Shown here: in pieces, positions 25,385-32,782 of the stretch
Layout of the letters: each line of letters starts with the position of its first letter
How positions within the stretch are numbered: position 1 is the first letter of the stretch
Origin: Streptomyces sp. WP-1
GTDB lineage: Bacteria > Actinomycetota > Actinomycetes > Streptomycetales > Streptomycetaceae
Direction of reading: 5' to 3'
Assembly: GCF_030450125.1 (NCBI RefSeq)
Contig: NZ_CP123923.1
Location: 5,084,001-5,148,000, forward strand
DNA: 64,000 nucleotides
Notes under the pieces: model-generated
What the model was told of the DNA's origin: nothing
What the model saw: only the letters and a program-made list of their open reading frames with translations
Database searches by the model: none
Translations under genes and position numbers: made by a program

Positions 25385-26433
25385 GTCGTGCTCCTTTGCA
25401 CTGGGGGGAGGGGCGGGGTGGGGATGATGCGGGCCTTGTCCGGTGTCTCACCGCAGGAGCGGCGCACGACCAGCCGGGCGGCGAGGGTGACGGACGCGGC
25501 GGGCCGCCCCTCGATCCGGTCGACCAGGGCGCGTACGGCGGCCCGGCCCAGCTCGCCGGTGGGCTGGGCGATCGCGGTGACCGGGGGATCGGTGTGCACG
25601 AACCACGGGATGTCGTCGAACGCGGCGAGCGCGATGTCGTCCGGCACCCGCAGCCCGCGCGCCCGGACGGCGTCCAGGGCGCCGAGCGCCATCAGGTTGT
25701 CCGCCGCGAAGACGGCGTCCGGCGGCTCGGGGAGATCGAGGAACCCCTCGGTGACCCGGCGCCCGCTGGCGGCCTGGAAGTCGCCCTGGCCGATGTGGAC
25801 GTCGGGCAGGGGGAGCCCGTAGGCGGCCAGCGCGGCGCGGAACGCCTCGACGCGCTCGCTGCCGGTGGTGGTCGCCGCGGGCCCCGCGATGATCGCGACC
25901 CGCCGGTGCCCGAGGGCGTACAGGTGCGCGACGAGGTCCTGTACGGCGGCCCGTCCGTCGGCGCGTACGACGGGGACGTCGACGCCGGGGATCCAGCGGT
26001 CCACGAACACCATGGGGGTACCGGTGCGGACGGCGTCCAGCATCAGCGGGGAGCCGCCGTCGGTGGGGGAGACGAGGAGCCCGTCGATCCGCCGGTCCAG
26101 CAGGTTCCGTACGTGGTGGTCCTGGAGGTCGGGCCGCTCGTCGGCGTTCCCGATGATGACGCTGTACCCGAGCGACCGGGCCTCCTCCTCCACGGAGCGG
26201 GCCAGCTCGGTGAAGTAGGGGTTCAGCACGTCGCTGATGACGAGGCCGAGGGTGTGGGTCTGATCGGTGCGCAGCGAACGCGCCACGGCGTTCGGGCGGT
26301 ACCCGAGCGACTCGACGGCGGCCAGCACCCGGGCCCGGGCATCCGCGCTGACGGACGGATGCGCGTTCAGCACCCGCGAAACCGTCGCGACGGACACGCC
26401 CGCCGCGGCGGCGACGTCCTTGATGCTCGCCAC
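25381..26433 (-). CDS. LacI-family ribose operon regulator (RbsR-like)
   Basis: 350 residues from a GTG. It opens with the HTH SIKDVAAAAGVSVATVSRVL and hinge region GYRPNAVARSLR, then a ribose-binding-protein-like effector domain (LGLVISDVLNPYFTELARSV, RRIDGLLVSPTDGG, AADNLMALGALDAVRA, IALAAFDDIPWF). First gene of the operon and presumably autoregulated: two LacI-type operators sit 33-80 nt upstream of its start. The effector is probably ribose or ribose 5-phosphate by context. Confidence 0.9.
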   Translation of the reverse strand: MASIKDVAAAAGVSVATVSRVLNAHPSVSADARARVLAAVESLGYRPNAVARSLRTDQTHTLGLVISDVLNPYFTELARSVEEEARSLGYSVIIGNADERPDLQDHHVRNLLDRRIDGLLVSPTDGGSPLMLDAVRTGTPMVFVDRWIPGVDVPVVRADGRAAVQDLVAHLYALGHRRVAIIAGPAATTTGSERVEAFRAALAAYGLPLPDVHIGQGDFQAASGRRVTEGFLDLPEPPDAVFAADNLMALGALDAVRARGLRVPDDIALAAFDDIPWFVHTDPPVTAIAQPTGELGRAAVRALVDRIEGRPAASVTLAARLVVRRSCGETPDKARIIPTPPLPPVQRSTT

Positions 26434-26465
26434 CTCCGGCCCACCTCCTTGTGAACTCGTGACGC

Positions 26466-26481
26466 TTGGAATCGATTACAT
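26466..26481 (+). promoter_or_regulatory. Ribose operon operator, proximal
   Basis: TTGGAATCGATTACAT. The inner 14 bp (TGGAATCGATTACA) form a palindrome with one mismatched pair around AATCGATT. It lies 33 nt upstream of the regulator start codon on the minus strand. Confidence 0.75.
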
Positions 26482-26496
26482 CGAGACGAGAAACGA

Positions 26497-26512
26497 TTGG
26501 AATCGATTACAT
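26497..26512 (+). promoter_or_regulatory. Ribose operon operator, distal
   Basis: An exact second copy of the 16-bp proximal operator, 31 bp away (about three helical turns), so two repressor dimers would sit on the same DNA face and could cooperate. Confidence 0.75.
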
Positions 26513-26589
26513 GAGGGGTGGCAAGGGGGTGGAGGGTGGCCGAAACGGAATCGTGACCTGGCGGGAAAGTGCGGCCATCGGCCTTCGGG

Positions 26590-27200
26590 TCAGGGCAGGA
26601 GGAGGACCTTGCCCCGGGCGCGGCGGGCCTCGATGCCGGCGTGGGCGCGGGCGGCTTCCGCCGGCGGGTAGGTGCCGCCGAGCGGGAGGACGAGGCCGCC
26701 CGCGGCGGCCGGCGCGACCAGGTCGGGCAGGGACTCCAGGAGCCCGTTCGGCCGGGCCGCCGGTGCTGAAGCGCACGCCGCGCGGCGGACATGTCGGCGA
26801 TGGTGAGCACCCGCGCGGCGTCCCCGGTGAGCGCGACCGAGTCGGCCAGGACGCCCGCGCCGGAGCGGTCGAGGACCCGGCCCACACCGGCTCCGCCCGG
26901 TCCTCCCCGTACGGCACGGCGGTGGCGCCGAGTCCGGTGAGGCCTTCGATGTCGTGCTCCCCGGCGGTGGCGACCACGGTGATGCCCCGGGCAGTCGCGA
27001 GCTGGACGGCGAGGATGCCGACGCTGCCGCCCGCGCCCTGGATCAGCAGGGTCTCGCCCGCCCGGGGGTCCAGCCGGTGCAGCGTGCGGTAGGCGGTCTC
27101 GCCCAGGGTCACCAGCGCGGCGGCGGTCTCGAAGGAGATCTCCGCCGACTCGGGGACGGGCCGCAGCGGCAGGCCGACCTCGTCCGCCTGCTCGACCCGG
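26590..27200 (-). pseudogene. Decayed NADP quinone oxidoreductase (zinc-less MDR family)
   Basis: Read from right to left, conserved blocks lie in different frames. Frame A: EISFETAAALVTLGETAYRT, then ETLLIQGAGGSVGILAVQLA (cofactor-binding AxGGVG-like loop) to VPYGEDRAEPV. From about 26885, frame B: VLADSVALTGDAARVLTIAD and MSAARRA. A stretch GVRFSTGG reads in frame A again, and the end PNGLLESLPDLVAPAAAG to GKVLLLP plus the TGA at 26590-26592 is frame C. So at least two, probably three, frameshifts. The N-terminal catalytic domain is also missing: homology stops near 27200, where MarR-like sequence begins on the other strand. Confidence 0.85.
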
Positions 27201-27202
27201 AC

Positions 27203-27466
27203 GCGGCGACGACGGCTCGCACGGTCCGCCGCCTGGAACAGACCGGCTTGTTACGGCGCTACCCCTGCGCCGACGACAAACGCGCCTACCTGATCGAGGC
27301 CACCACGGCGAGCCATGCGCTGCGCGAGCAGGTCGAATCCCTCTGGCACCAACTGGAGGACGCCACTTCGGGCAACCTCTCCCCAGCCGAACAGGCCGAC
27401 GTCCTCCACGTCCTGGAGGCCCTGGAATCCCGCCTCACCCGGGCCGCCGCGCGACGGGGAGCCTGA
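27203..27466 (+). pseudogene. MarR-family regulator, C-terminal remnant
   Basis: The frame ending at the TAG/TGA near 27464-27466 encodes the recognition helix and wing (ARTVRRLEQTGLLRRYPCAD and DDKRAYLIEATTA) and the C-terminal dimerisation helix (LSPAEQADVLHVLEALESRL) of a MarR protein, about 88 codons. The N-terminal helices are absent, because upstream of about 27200 the DNA is the antisense of the oxidoreductase. The two genes were once divergent neighbours, a standard MarR arrangement, and a deletion removed both 5' ends. Confidence 0.8.
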
Positions 27467-27495
27467 GCCCGAGGACCTCATCCTCGGGCGCCGCT

Positions 27496-28404
27496 TCACT
27501 CGTCGGTGAACAACTCGTCGGCGTCCGCCGCGCGTACGGCCCGCTCGGCCCATGCCTCCAGCTGGCCGAGGTCGGTGCAGTTTTCGATGCGTGCGCGGAC
27601 GGTGGTGGAGACGGGTACGTGGCGCCATTCGAGGAGGCGAAGAAGCATCGCCCGGCTGGTTTCGATGCGCCCCTCCTCGCGCCCCTCCTCGCGTCCCTCC
27701 TCGCGCCCCTCCTCACGCACCTGTTCAGCCAGCGGATGACGCCAGAAGTACTGGACGGTCTTCATCAAGTCCCTCCAAATCTGCTTCGCTTGGGAGTCGG
27801 TCAAGCAGGAGTCGACAAACTGCGCGTAGACCGACGCGGTATCCGGATCGACGGTCTTCAGAATGGCTGCCAGGGATTCCAGTATGGCCGGAGCCTGGGG
27901 TCCGCGTCCGTGTGTCATCGCCGAGAACACCGAGAGGGACGGGTCCTGCTCGCCCCAGTGCTCGTCGGTGATCACCGGCACGTTGTCCGGCCCCAGCACC
28001 AGCGGACGCACCGTCATCGAGTGCCAGCCCCGGAAGCCGAACCGGATCGGCCGCGAGGCCCACTTGGCGGTCGTACTGCTCTGCGTGACCACGATCAGCA
28101 CCGGTTCGCAGCGGTATTTCTCGTACAGGTAGGCGAGGTAGTAGGGCCAACTGCCCCGTTTCCGGTCGTCCACTTTCCCCTGCGACTCCACCACCAGCAG
28201 ATACGTGCCCTCGTCCGTCTCCGCCCGCATCAGCGTGTCCACTCGCCGCTCGACCGGTTCGATCTCGGTGAGGTCCACGTTCATGGCCACGATCTCCCGC
28301 GGCTCGGGAAACGGCACGTGCAGCACCCGCTGCAACGCCTTCGTCAACACCGCGGGATCCTTCTGAAAGATCCGGTGCAGCGCCTCGTGCGACGAGCCGA
28401 CCAT
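27496..28404 (-). CDS. Rpn-family PD-(D/E)xK nuclease / putative transposase-like protein
   Basis: 302 residues, ATG with GGAGGGAG upstream. It begins SSHEALHRIFQKDPAVL and has a nuclease-like core: ERRVDTLMRAE supplying an Asp and LLVVESQGKVDDRKRG an E-x-Q, as in Rpn recombination-promoting nucleases. Typical too are the C-terminal EEG repeats (REEGREEGREEG, from four 12-bp DNA repeats at 27667-27714), which can vary in number. Rpn relatives nick DNA and promote recA-independent recombination in E. coli; the Streptomyces members are untested. It lies next to the deletion scar at 27.2 kb. Confidence 0.85.
   Translation of the reverse strand: MVGSSHEALHRIFQKDPAVLTKALQRVLHVPFPEPREIVAMNVDLTEIEPVERRVDTLMRAETDEGTYLLVVESQGKVDDRKRGSWPYYLAYLYEKYRCEPVLIVVTQSSTTAKWASRPIRFGFRGWHSMTVRPLVLGPDNVPVITDEHWGEQDPSLSVFSAMTHGRGPQAPAILESLAAILKTVDPDTASVYAQFVDSCLTDSQAKQIWRDLMKTVQYFWRHPLAEQVREEGREEGREEGREEGRIETSRAMLLRLLEWRHVPVSTTVRARIENCTDLGQLEAWAERAVRAADADELFTDE
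27667..27714 (-). repeat. Four 12-bp repeats coding for REEG units
   Basis: GCGCCCCTCCTC repeated four times on the plus strand (third copy with one change), encoding four Arg-Glu-Glu-Gly units of the Rpn-like protein on the minus strand. Codon-multiple length keeps the frame if copies are gained or lost. Confidence 0.9.
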
Positions 28405-28529
28405 CGACACTCCCTCCTGTCGTACGACGTGACCAACGAGCCGGACCGCAAGAGGTTGCATATGCCTGAGGAATATGACTCCCGACCGCCCCCGCCACCC
28501 CTGTCACACCCCGCCGCTACCGTCGTCCC

Positions 28530-30803
28530 ATGGCGCAAGACGCGGGGACGCACACCGGTGAGCGGCGGACGGCTGTGCTCGAAGGGGTGCTGGAGAGGAT
28601 CACGTACGCCAATGAGGAGAACGGGTACACCGTTGCCCGGGTGGACACCGGGAGGGGCGGCGGGGAACTGCTCACCGTCGTCGGGGCGCTGCTCGGGGCG
28701 CAGGTCGGGGAGTCCCTGCGGATGGAGGGGCGGTGGGGAAGTCATCCCCAGCACGGGCGGCAGTTCCAGGTCGAGAACTACAGCACCGTGCTCCCGGCGA
28801 CCGTCCAGGGCATGCGGCGCTACCTCGGTTCCGGGCTCGTCAAAGGGATCGGGCCGGTCTTCGCCGACCGGATCACCCGGCACTTCGGCGTCGACACCCT
28901 CCGCGTCATCGAGGAGGAGCCCGAGCGGCTGATCGAGGTGCCGGGGCTCGGGCCCAAGCGGACCAAGAAGATCGCCGCGGCCTGGGAGGAGCAGAAGGCG
29001 ATCAAGGAGGTCATGCTCTTCCTCCAGACCGTCGAGGTGTCCACCTCCATCGCCGTGCGGATCTACAAGAAGTACGGGGACCAGTCGATCGAGGTCGTCA
29101 GGAAGAACCCGTACCGGCTCGCCGCCGACGTCTGGGGCATCGGGTTTCTCACCGCCGACAAGATCGCCCGGTCCGTCGGCATCCCCCACGACAGCCCCGA
29201 ACGCGTCAAGGCCGGCCTCCAGTACGCCCTCTCCCAGTCCGCCGACCAGGGCAACTGCTATCTGCCCGAGGAACGCCTCATCGCCGACGCCGTCAAACTC
29301 CTCCAGGTCGACACCGGCCTCGTCATCGAGTGCCTCGGGGAACTGTCCCAGGAGGGCGAGGAGGGCGAAGAGCCGGGCGTCGTACGGGAGAAGGTGCCCG
29401 GGCCCGACGGAGGCGAGCCCGTCACCGCCGTCTACCTCGTCCCCTTCCACCGCGCCGAGATCTCCCTCTCCGCCCAGCTCCTGCGCCTGCTGCGCACCGA
29501 CGAGGACCGGATGCCCGGCTTCCAGGACGTCGACTGGGCCAAGGCCCTCGGCTGGCTCCACCGGCGCACCGGCACCGACCTCGCCCCCGAGCAGGAGGCC
29601 GCCGTCCGGCTCGCGCTCACACGGAAGGTCGCCGTGCTCACCGGCGGCCCCGGCTGCGGCAAGTCCTTCACCGTCCGCTCCGTCGTGGAGCTGGCCCGCG
29701 CCCGCCGCGCCAAGGTGGTGCTCGCCGCCCCGACCGGCCGCGCCGCCAAACGGCTGGCCGAGCTGACCGGGGCCGACGCCTCCACCGTGCACCGGCTGCT
29801 GGAGCTGAAGCCCGGGGGAGACGCGGCGTACGACCGGGAACGGCCCCTCGACGCCGACCTGGTCGTCGTGGACGAGGCGTCCATGCTGGACCTCCTCCTC
29901 GCCAACAAGCTGGTGAAGGCCGTACCGCCCGGAGCGCATCTGCTCTTCGTCGGGGACGTCGACCAGCTGCCCAGCGTCGGCGCCGGCGAGGTCCTGCGCG
30001 ACCTCCTCGCGCCCGGCAGCCCCGTCCCCGCCGTCCGCCTCACCCGCGTCTTCCGGCAGGCCCAGCAGTCCGGCGTCGTCACCAACGCGCACCGGATCAA
30101 CGCCGGTCAGCACCCCCTCACCGACGGCCTCAAGGACTTCTTCCTCTTCGTGGAGGACGACACGGAGGAGACCGGCCGGCTCACCGTGGACGTCGCGGCG
30201 CGGCGCGTCCCCGCCCGGTTCGGGCTCGACCCGCGGCGCGACGTCCAGGTGCTCGCGCCCATGCACCGGGGCCCGGCCGGCGCCGGGGTGCTCAACGGAC
30301 TGCTCCAGCAGGCCATCACCCCCGCCCGCCCCGACGTGCCGGAGAAGCGGTTCGGCGGCCGGGTCTTCCGGGTCGGCGACAAGGTGACCCAGATTCGCAA
30401 CAATTACGAGAAGGGGAAGAACGGGGTCTTCAACGGCACCGTGGGCGTCGTCACCGCCCTCGATCCCGTCGACCAGCGACTCACGGTGCTGACGGACGAG
30501 GACGAGGAGGTTCCGTATGAATACGACGAACTGGACGAACTCGCACACGCGTACGCGGTGACCATCCACCGTTCACAGGGAAGTGAATATCCCGCCGTGG
30601 TGATTCCCGTCACCACGGGAGCATGGATGATGCTGCAGCGGAACCTGCTCTACACGGCCGTGACGCGGGCCAAGAAGCTGGTCGTCCTGGTCGGTTCGCG
30701 CCGGGCGATCGGCCAGGCCGTGCGCACGGTGTCCGCCGGACGGCGGTGTACGGCCCTCGACTTCAGGCTCGCCGGGAAAAATGATCGATCAAATGAGTCG
30801 TGA
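28530..30803 (+). CDS. recD2: RecD2-type ATP-dependent DNA helicase
   Basis: 757 residues, near the normal RecD2 length. The N-terminal OB-like domain (LERITYANEENGYTVARV) is followed by helix-hairpin-helix repeats (YLGSGLVKGIGPVFADRI, EVPGLGPKRTKKIAAAW). The SF1B motor has Walker A LTGGPGCGKSFTVRSVV near 370, VVVDEASMLDL (motif II), LLFVGDVDQLPSVGAGEVL (motif III), and a C-terminal HAYAVTIHRSQGSEYPAVV with YTAVTRAKK (motifs V and VI). A 5'-3' helicase not bound in RecBCD, thought to act in replication-fork repair. Single gene. Confidence 0.95.
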   Translation: MAQDAGTHTGERRTAVLEGVLERITYANEENGYTVARVDTGRGGGELLTVVGALLGAQVGESLRMEGRWGSHPQHGRQFQVENYSTVLPATVQGMRRYLGSGLVKGIGPVFADRITRHFGVDTLRVIEEEPERLIEVPGLGPKRTKKIAAAWEEQKAIKEVMLFLQTVEVSTSIAVRIYKKYGDQSIEVVRKNPYRLAADVWGIGFLTADKIARSVGIPHDSPERVKAGLQYALSQSADQGNCYLPEERLIADAVKLLQVDTGLVIECLGELSQEGEEGEEPGVVREKVPGPDGGEPVTAVYLVPFHRAEISLSAQLLRLLRTDEDRMPGFQDVDWAKALGWLHRRTGTDLAPEQEAAVRLALTRKVAVLTGGPGCGKSFTVRSVVELARARRAKVVLAAPTGRAAKRLAELTGADASTVHRLLELKPGGDAAYDRERPLDADLVVVDEASMLDLLLANKLVKAVPPGAHLLFVGDVDQLPSVGAGEVLRDLLAPGSPVPAVRLTRVFRQAQQSGVVTNAHRINAGQHPLTDGLKDFFLFVEDDTEETGRLTVDVAARRVPARFGLDPRRDVQVLAPMHRGPAGAGVLNGLLQQAITPARPDVPEKRFGGRVFRVGDKVTQIRNNYEKGKNGVFNGTVGVVTALDPVDQRLTVLTDEDEEVPYEYDELDELAHAYAVTIHRSQGSEYPAVVIPVTTGAWMMLQRNLLYTAVTRAKKLVVLVGSRRAIGQAVRTVSAGRRCTALDFRLAGKNDRSNES

Positions 30804-30824
30804 AGGTCACAGAGCACTTCCAGA

Positions 30825-30842
30825 TGCCCCGCCGAGGGGGCA
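30825..30842 (+). terminator. Short hairpin after recD2
   Basis: TGCCCC / GGGGCA, 6-bp stem with 6-nt loop, 21 nt after the recD2 stop. Weak but the only candidate terminator before the citrate synthase gene. Confidence 0.35.
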
Positions 30843-30857
30843 GGATGAGCAGGTTGG

Positions 30858-30872
30858 CGGCACTGAGTGCCG
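30858..30872 (+). promoter_or_regulatory. Perfect palindrome upstream of citrate synthase
   Basis: CGGCACTGAGTGCCG: 7-bp perfect arms around a single G, 109 nt upstream of the GTG start of the citrate synthase gene. Possibly an operator; the binding protein is unknown. Confidence 0.4.
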
Positions 30873-30981
30873 TCAATAGGCCCAATGGTCGACCCCGAGT
30901 GCACTCTCCTGAGCCAAATGGGGGATGGTAGAGACAGTCAGGGCACCTCGAAGATGAGGCACTACGTCGGTGAGGGAAGAC

Positions 30982-32271
30982 GTGAGCGACAACTCTGTAG
31001 TACTGCGGTACGGCGACGGCGAGTACACCTACCCGGTGGTCGACAGCACCGTCGGCGACAAGGGCTTCGACATCGGGAAGCTGCGCGCCCAGACCGGGCT
31101 GGTGACCCTCGACAGCGGGTACGGCAACACCGCCGCCTATAAATCCGCGGTCACCTACCTCGACGGCGAGGCGGGCATCCTCCGCTACCGCGGCTACCCC
31201 ATCGAGCAGCTGGCCGAGCGCTCCACCTTCCTGGAGGTGGCCTACCTGCTGATCAACGGTGAGCTGCCCACCGTCGACGAGCTGACGACGTTCAAGGGCG
31301 AGATCACGCGGCACACGCTGCTGCACGAGGACGTCAAGAACTTCTACAAGGGCTTCCCGCGCGACGCCCACCCGATGGCCATGCTGTCCTCGGTCGTCTC
31401 GGCGCTGTCCACCTTCTACCAGGACAGCCACAACCCGTTCGACGAGAAGCAGCGCAACCTCTCCACGATCCGGCTGCTCGCCAAGCTTCCGACGATCGCG
31501 GCGTACGCGTACAAGAAGTCGATCGGCCACCCGTTCGTCTACCCGCGCAACGACCTCGGCTACGTCGAGAACTTCCTGCGCATGACCTTCTCGGTCCCCG
31601 CCGACGAGTACGAGCTGGACCCGGTCGTCGTCTCCGCGCTGGACAAGCTGCTGATCCTGCACGCCGACCACGAGCAGAACTGTTCGACCTCCACGGTCCG
31701 CCTCGTCGGCTCCTCGCAGGCCAACATGTTCGCGTCGATCTCGGCCGGCATCAACGCGCTCTGGGGCCCGCTGCACGGCGGCGCCAACCAGTCCGTCCTG
31801 GAGATGCTGGAAGGCATCCGCGACTCGGGCTCCGACGTCGACACCTTCATCCGCAAGGTGAAGAACAAGGAGGACGGCGTCCGCCTGATGGGCTTCGGCC
31901 ACCGGGTCTACAAGAACTTCGACCCGCGCGCCAAGATCATCAAGGCCGCCGCGCACGACGTCCTCTCGGCCCTCGGCAAGTCCGACGAGCTGCTGGACAT
32001 CGCGCTCAAGCTGGAGGAGCACGCGCTCTCCGACGACTACTTCGTCTCGCGCAGCCTCTACCCGAACGTGGACTTCTACACCGGCCTGATCTACCGGGCC
32101 ATGGGCTTCCCGGCCGAGATGTTCACCGTGCTGTTCTCCCTCGGCCGCCTCCCGGGCTGGATCGCCCAGTGGACCGAGATGATCAAGGAGCCCGGCTCCC
32201 GCATCGGCCGCCCGCGCCAGATCTACACGGGCGTCGTCGAGCGCGACTTCGTGCCGGTCGAGGCCCGCTGA
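30982..32271 (+). CDS. gltA: Citrate synthase
   Basis: 429 residues from the GTG at 30982, chosen because GAGGGAAGAC is positioned as its Shine-Dalgarno; the upstream GTG at 30970 would overlap that site. It begins VSDNSVVLRYGDGEYTYPVV like S. coelicolor CitA. Active-site blocks are intact: LHADHEQNCSTSTVRLVGSS (His), WGPLHGGANQSVLEML (His), GFGHRVYKNFDPRAKI (His and catalytic Asp). Condenses acetyl-CoA and oxaloacetate at the entry of the TCA cycle; hexameric type by length and sequence. Monocistronic, ended by a long hairpin. Confidence 0.97.
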   Translation: MSDNSVVLRYGDGEYTYPVVDSTVGDKGFDIGKLRAQTGLVTLDSGYGNTAAYKSAVTYLDGEAGILRYRGYPIEQLAERSTFLEVAYLLINGELPTVDELTTFKGEITRHTLLHEDVKNFYKGFPRDAHPMAMLSSVVSALSTFYQDSHNPFDEKQRNLSTIRLLAKLPTIAAYAYKKSIGHPFVYPRNDLGYVENFLRMTFSVPADEYELDPVVVSALDKLLILHADHEQNCSTSTVRLVGSSQANMFASISAGINALWGPLHGGANQSVLEMLEGIRDSGSDVDTFIRKVKNKEDGVRLMGFGHRVYKNFDPRAKIIKAAAHDVLSALGKSDELLDIALKLEEHALSDDYFVSRSLYPNVDFYTGLIYRAMGFPAEMFTVLFSLGRLPGWIAQWTEMIKEPGSRIGRPRQIYTGVVERDFVPVEAR

Positions 32272-32305
32272 GCCTGACGGCACCGCCTGGGAGACAGGCA
32301 AAGAA

Positions 32306-32358
32306 GAAGGCGCCCTGAGTCGCCGGTCCCCCCACGGGCCGACGACCAGGGCGCCTTC
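32306..32358 (+). terminator. Hairpin after citrate synthase gene
   Basis: Perfect 11-bp arms GAAGGCGCCCT and AGGGCGCCTTC with a 31-nt loop, 34 nt after the stop codon. Confidence 0.65.
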
Positions 32359-32559
32359 CCATGTCCCGGTGCGGATTCCCCCCACGGGATCCGGGCCGGG
32401 CGCTCGGAGAGGACAGCGCCTGAATCGCTGTCTGATTGCGGTCTGCCGGGACAAGCACGCCGGGAGGGCCGCTCAAAGCTTCCCGGTGTACGTGCCCCGG
32501 CAACGCATCTCCGGGGACGTCCCCCAAGACATCCCCAGACGTCGGAACAGCGCCCCCCA

Positions 32560-32760
32560 AGACGCCGATCCGACATCGCCAACTTAGACCTTCGAACCCC
32601 TTCGATGGTTACGTTCACATCACTGTGATCTGCGTCTCTTGCATATGTCCCTTTGCTGCGCAAGAGCCCCGATCTGTCGATCGGGGCCTGCGCGTAAGGA
32701 AGATGCGCGAGCCTTGTGAAGAGCTTATGTGAGGCTCGCGCCCGTCTCTAGGGGGATTCC
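32560..32760. other. Lower-GC intergenic stretch with two hairpins, possible small RNA
   Basis: In the 511-nt convergent gap between citrate synthase and copA no protein gene is credible. The part from about 32560 is visibly lower in GC and holds two perfect hairpins: GCCCCGATC-TGTC-GATCGGGGC (32666-32687, extended by outer GCGC pairs) and GCGCGAGCCT / AGGCTCGCGC (32705-32714 and 32732-32741). These could be a copA terminator or part of a small RNA. Confidence 0.4.
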
Positions 32761-32782
32761 GGTTTCGACTTGGAGTGGAATC

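Noticed and set aside
26954..27203. Upstream part of the open frame containing the MarR remnant
   Set aside because: This segment is the antisense of the oxidoreductase remnant; only the part after about 27203 resembles MarR.
28344..30569. 741-codon minus-strand frame opposite recD2
   Set aside because: Composition shadow; recD2 on the plus strand has all helicase motifs.
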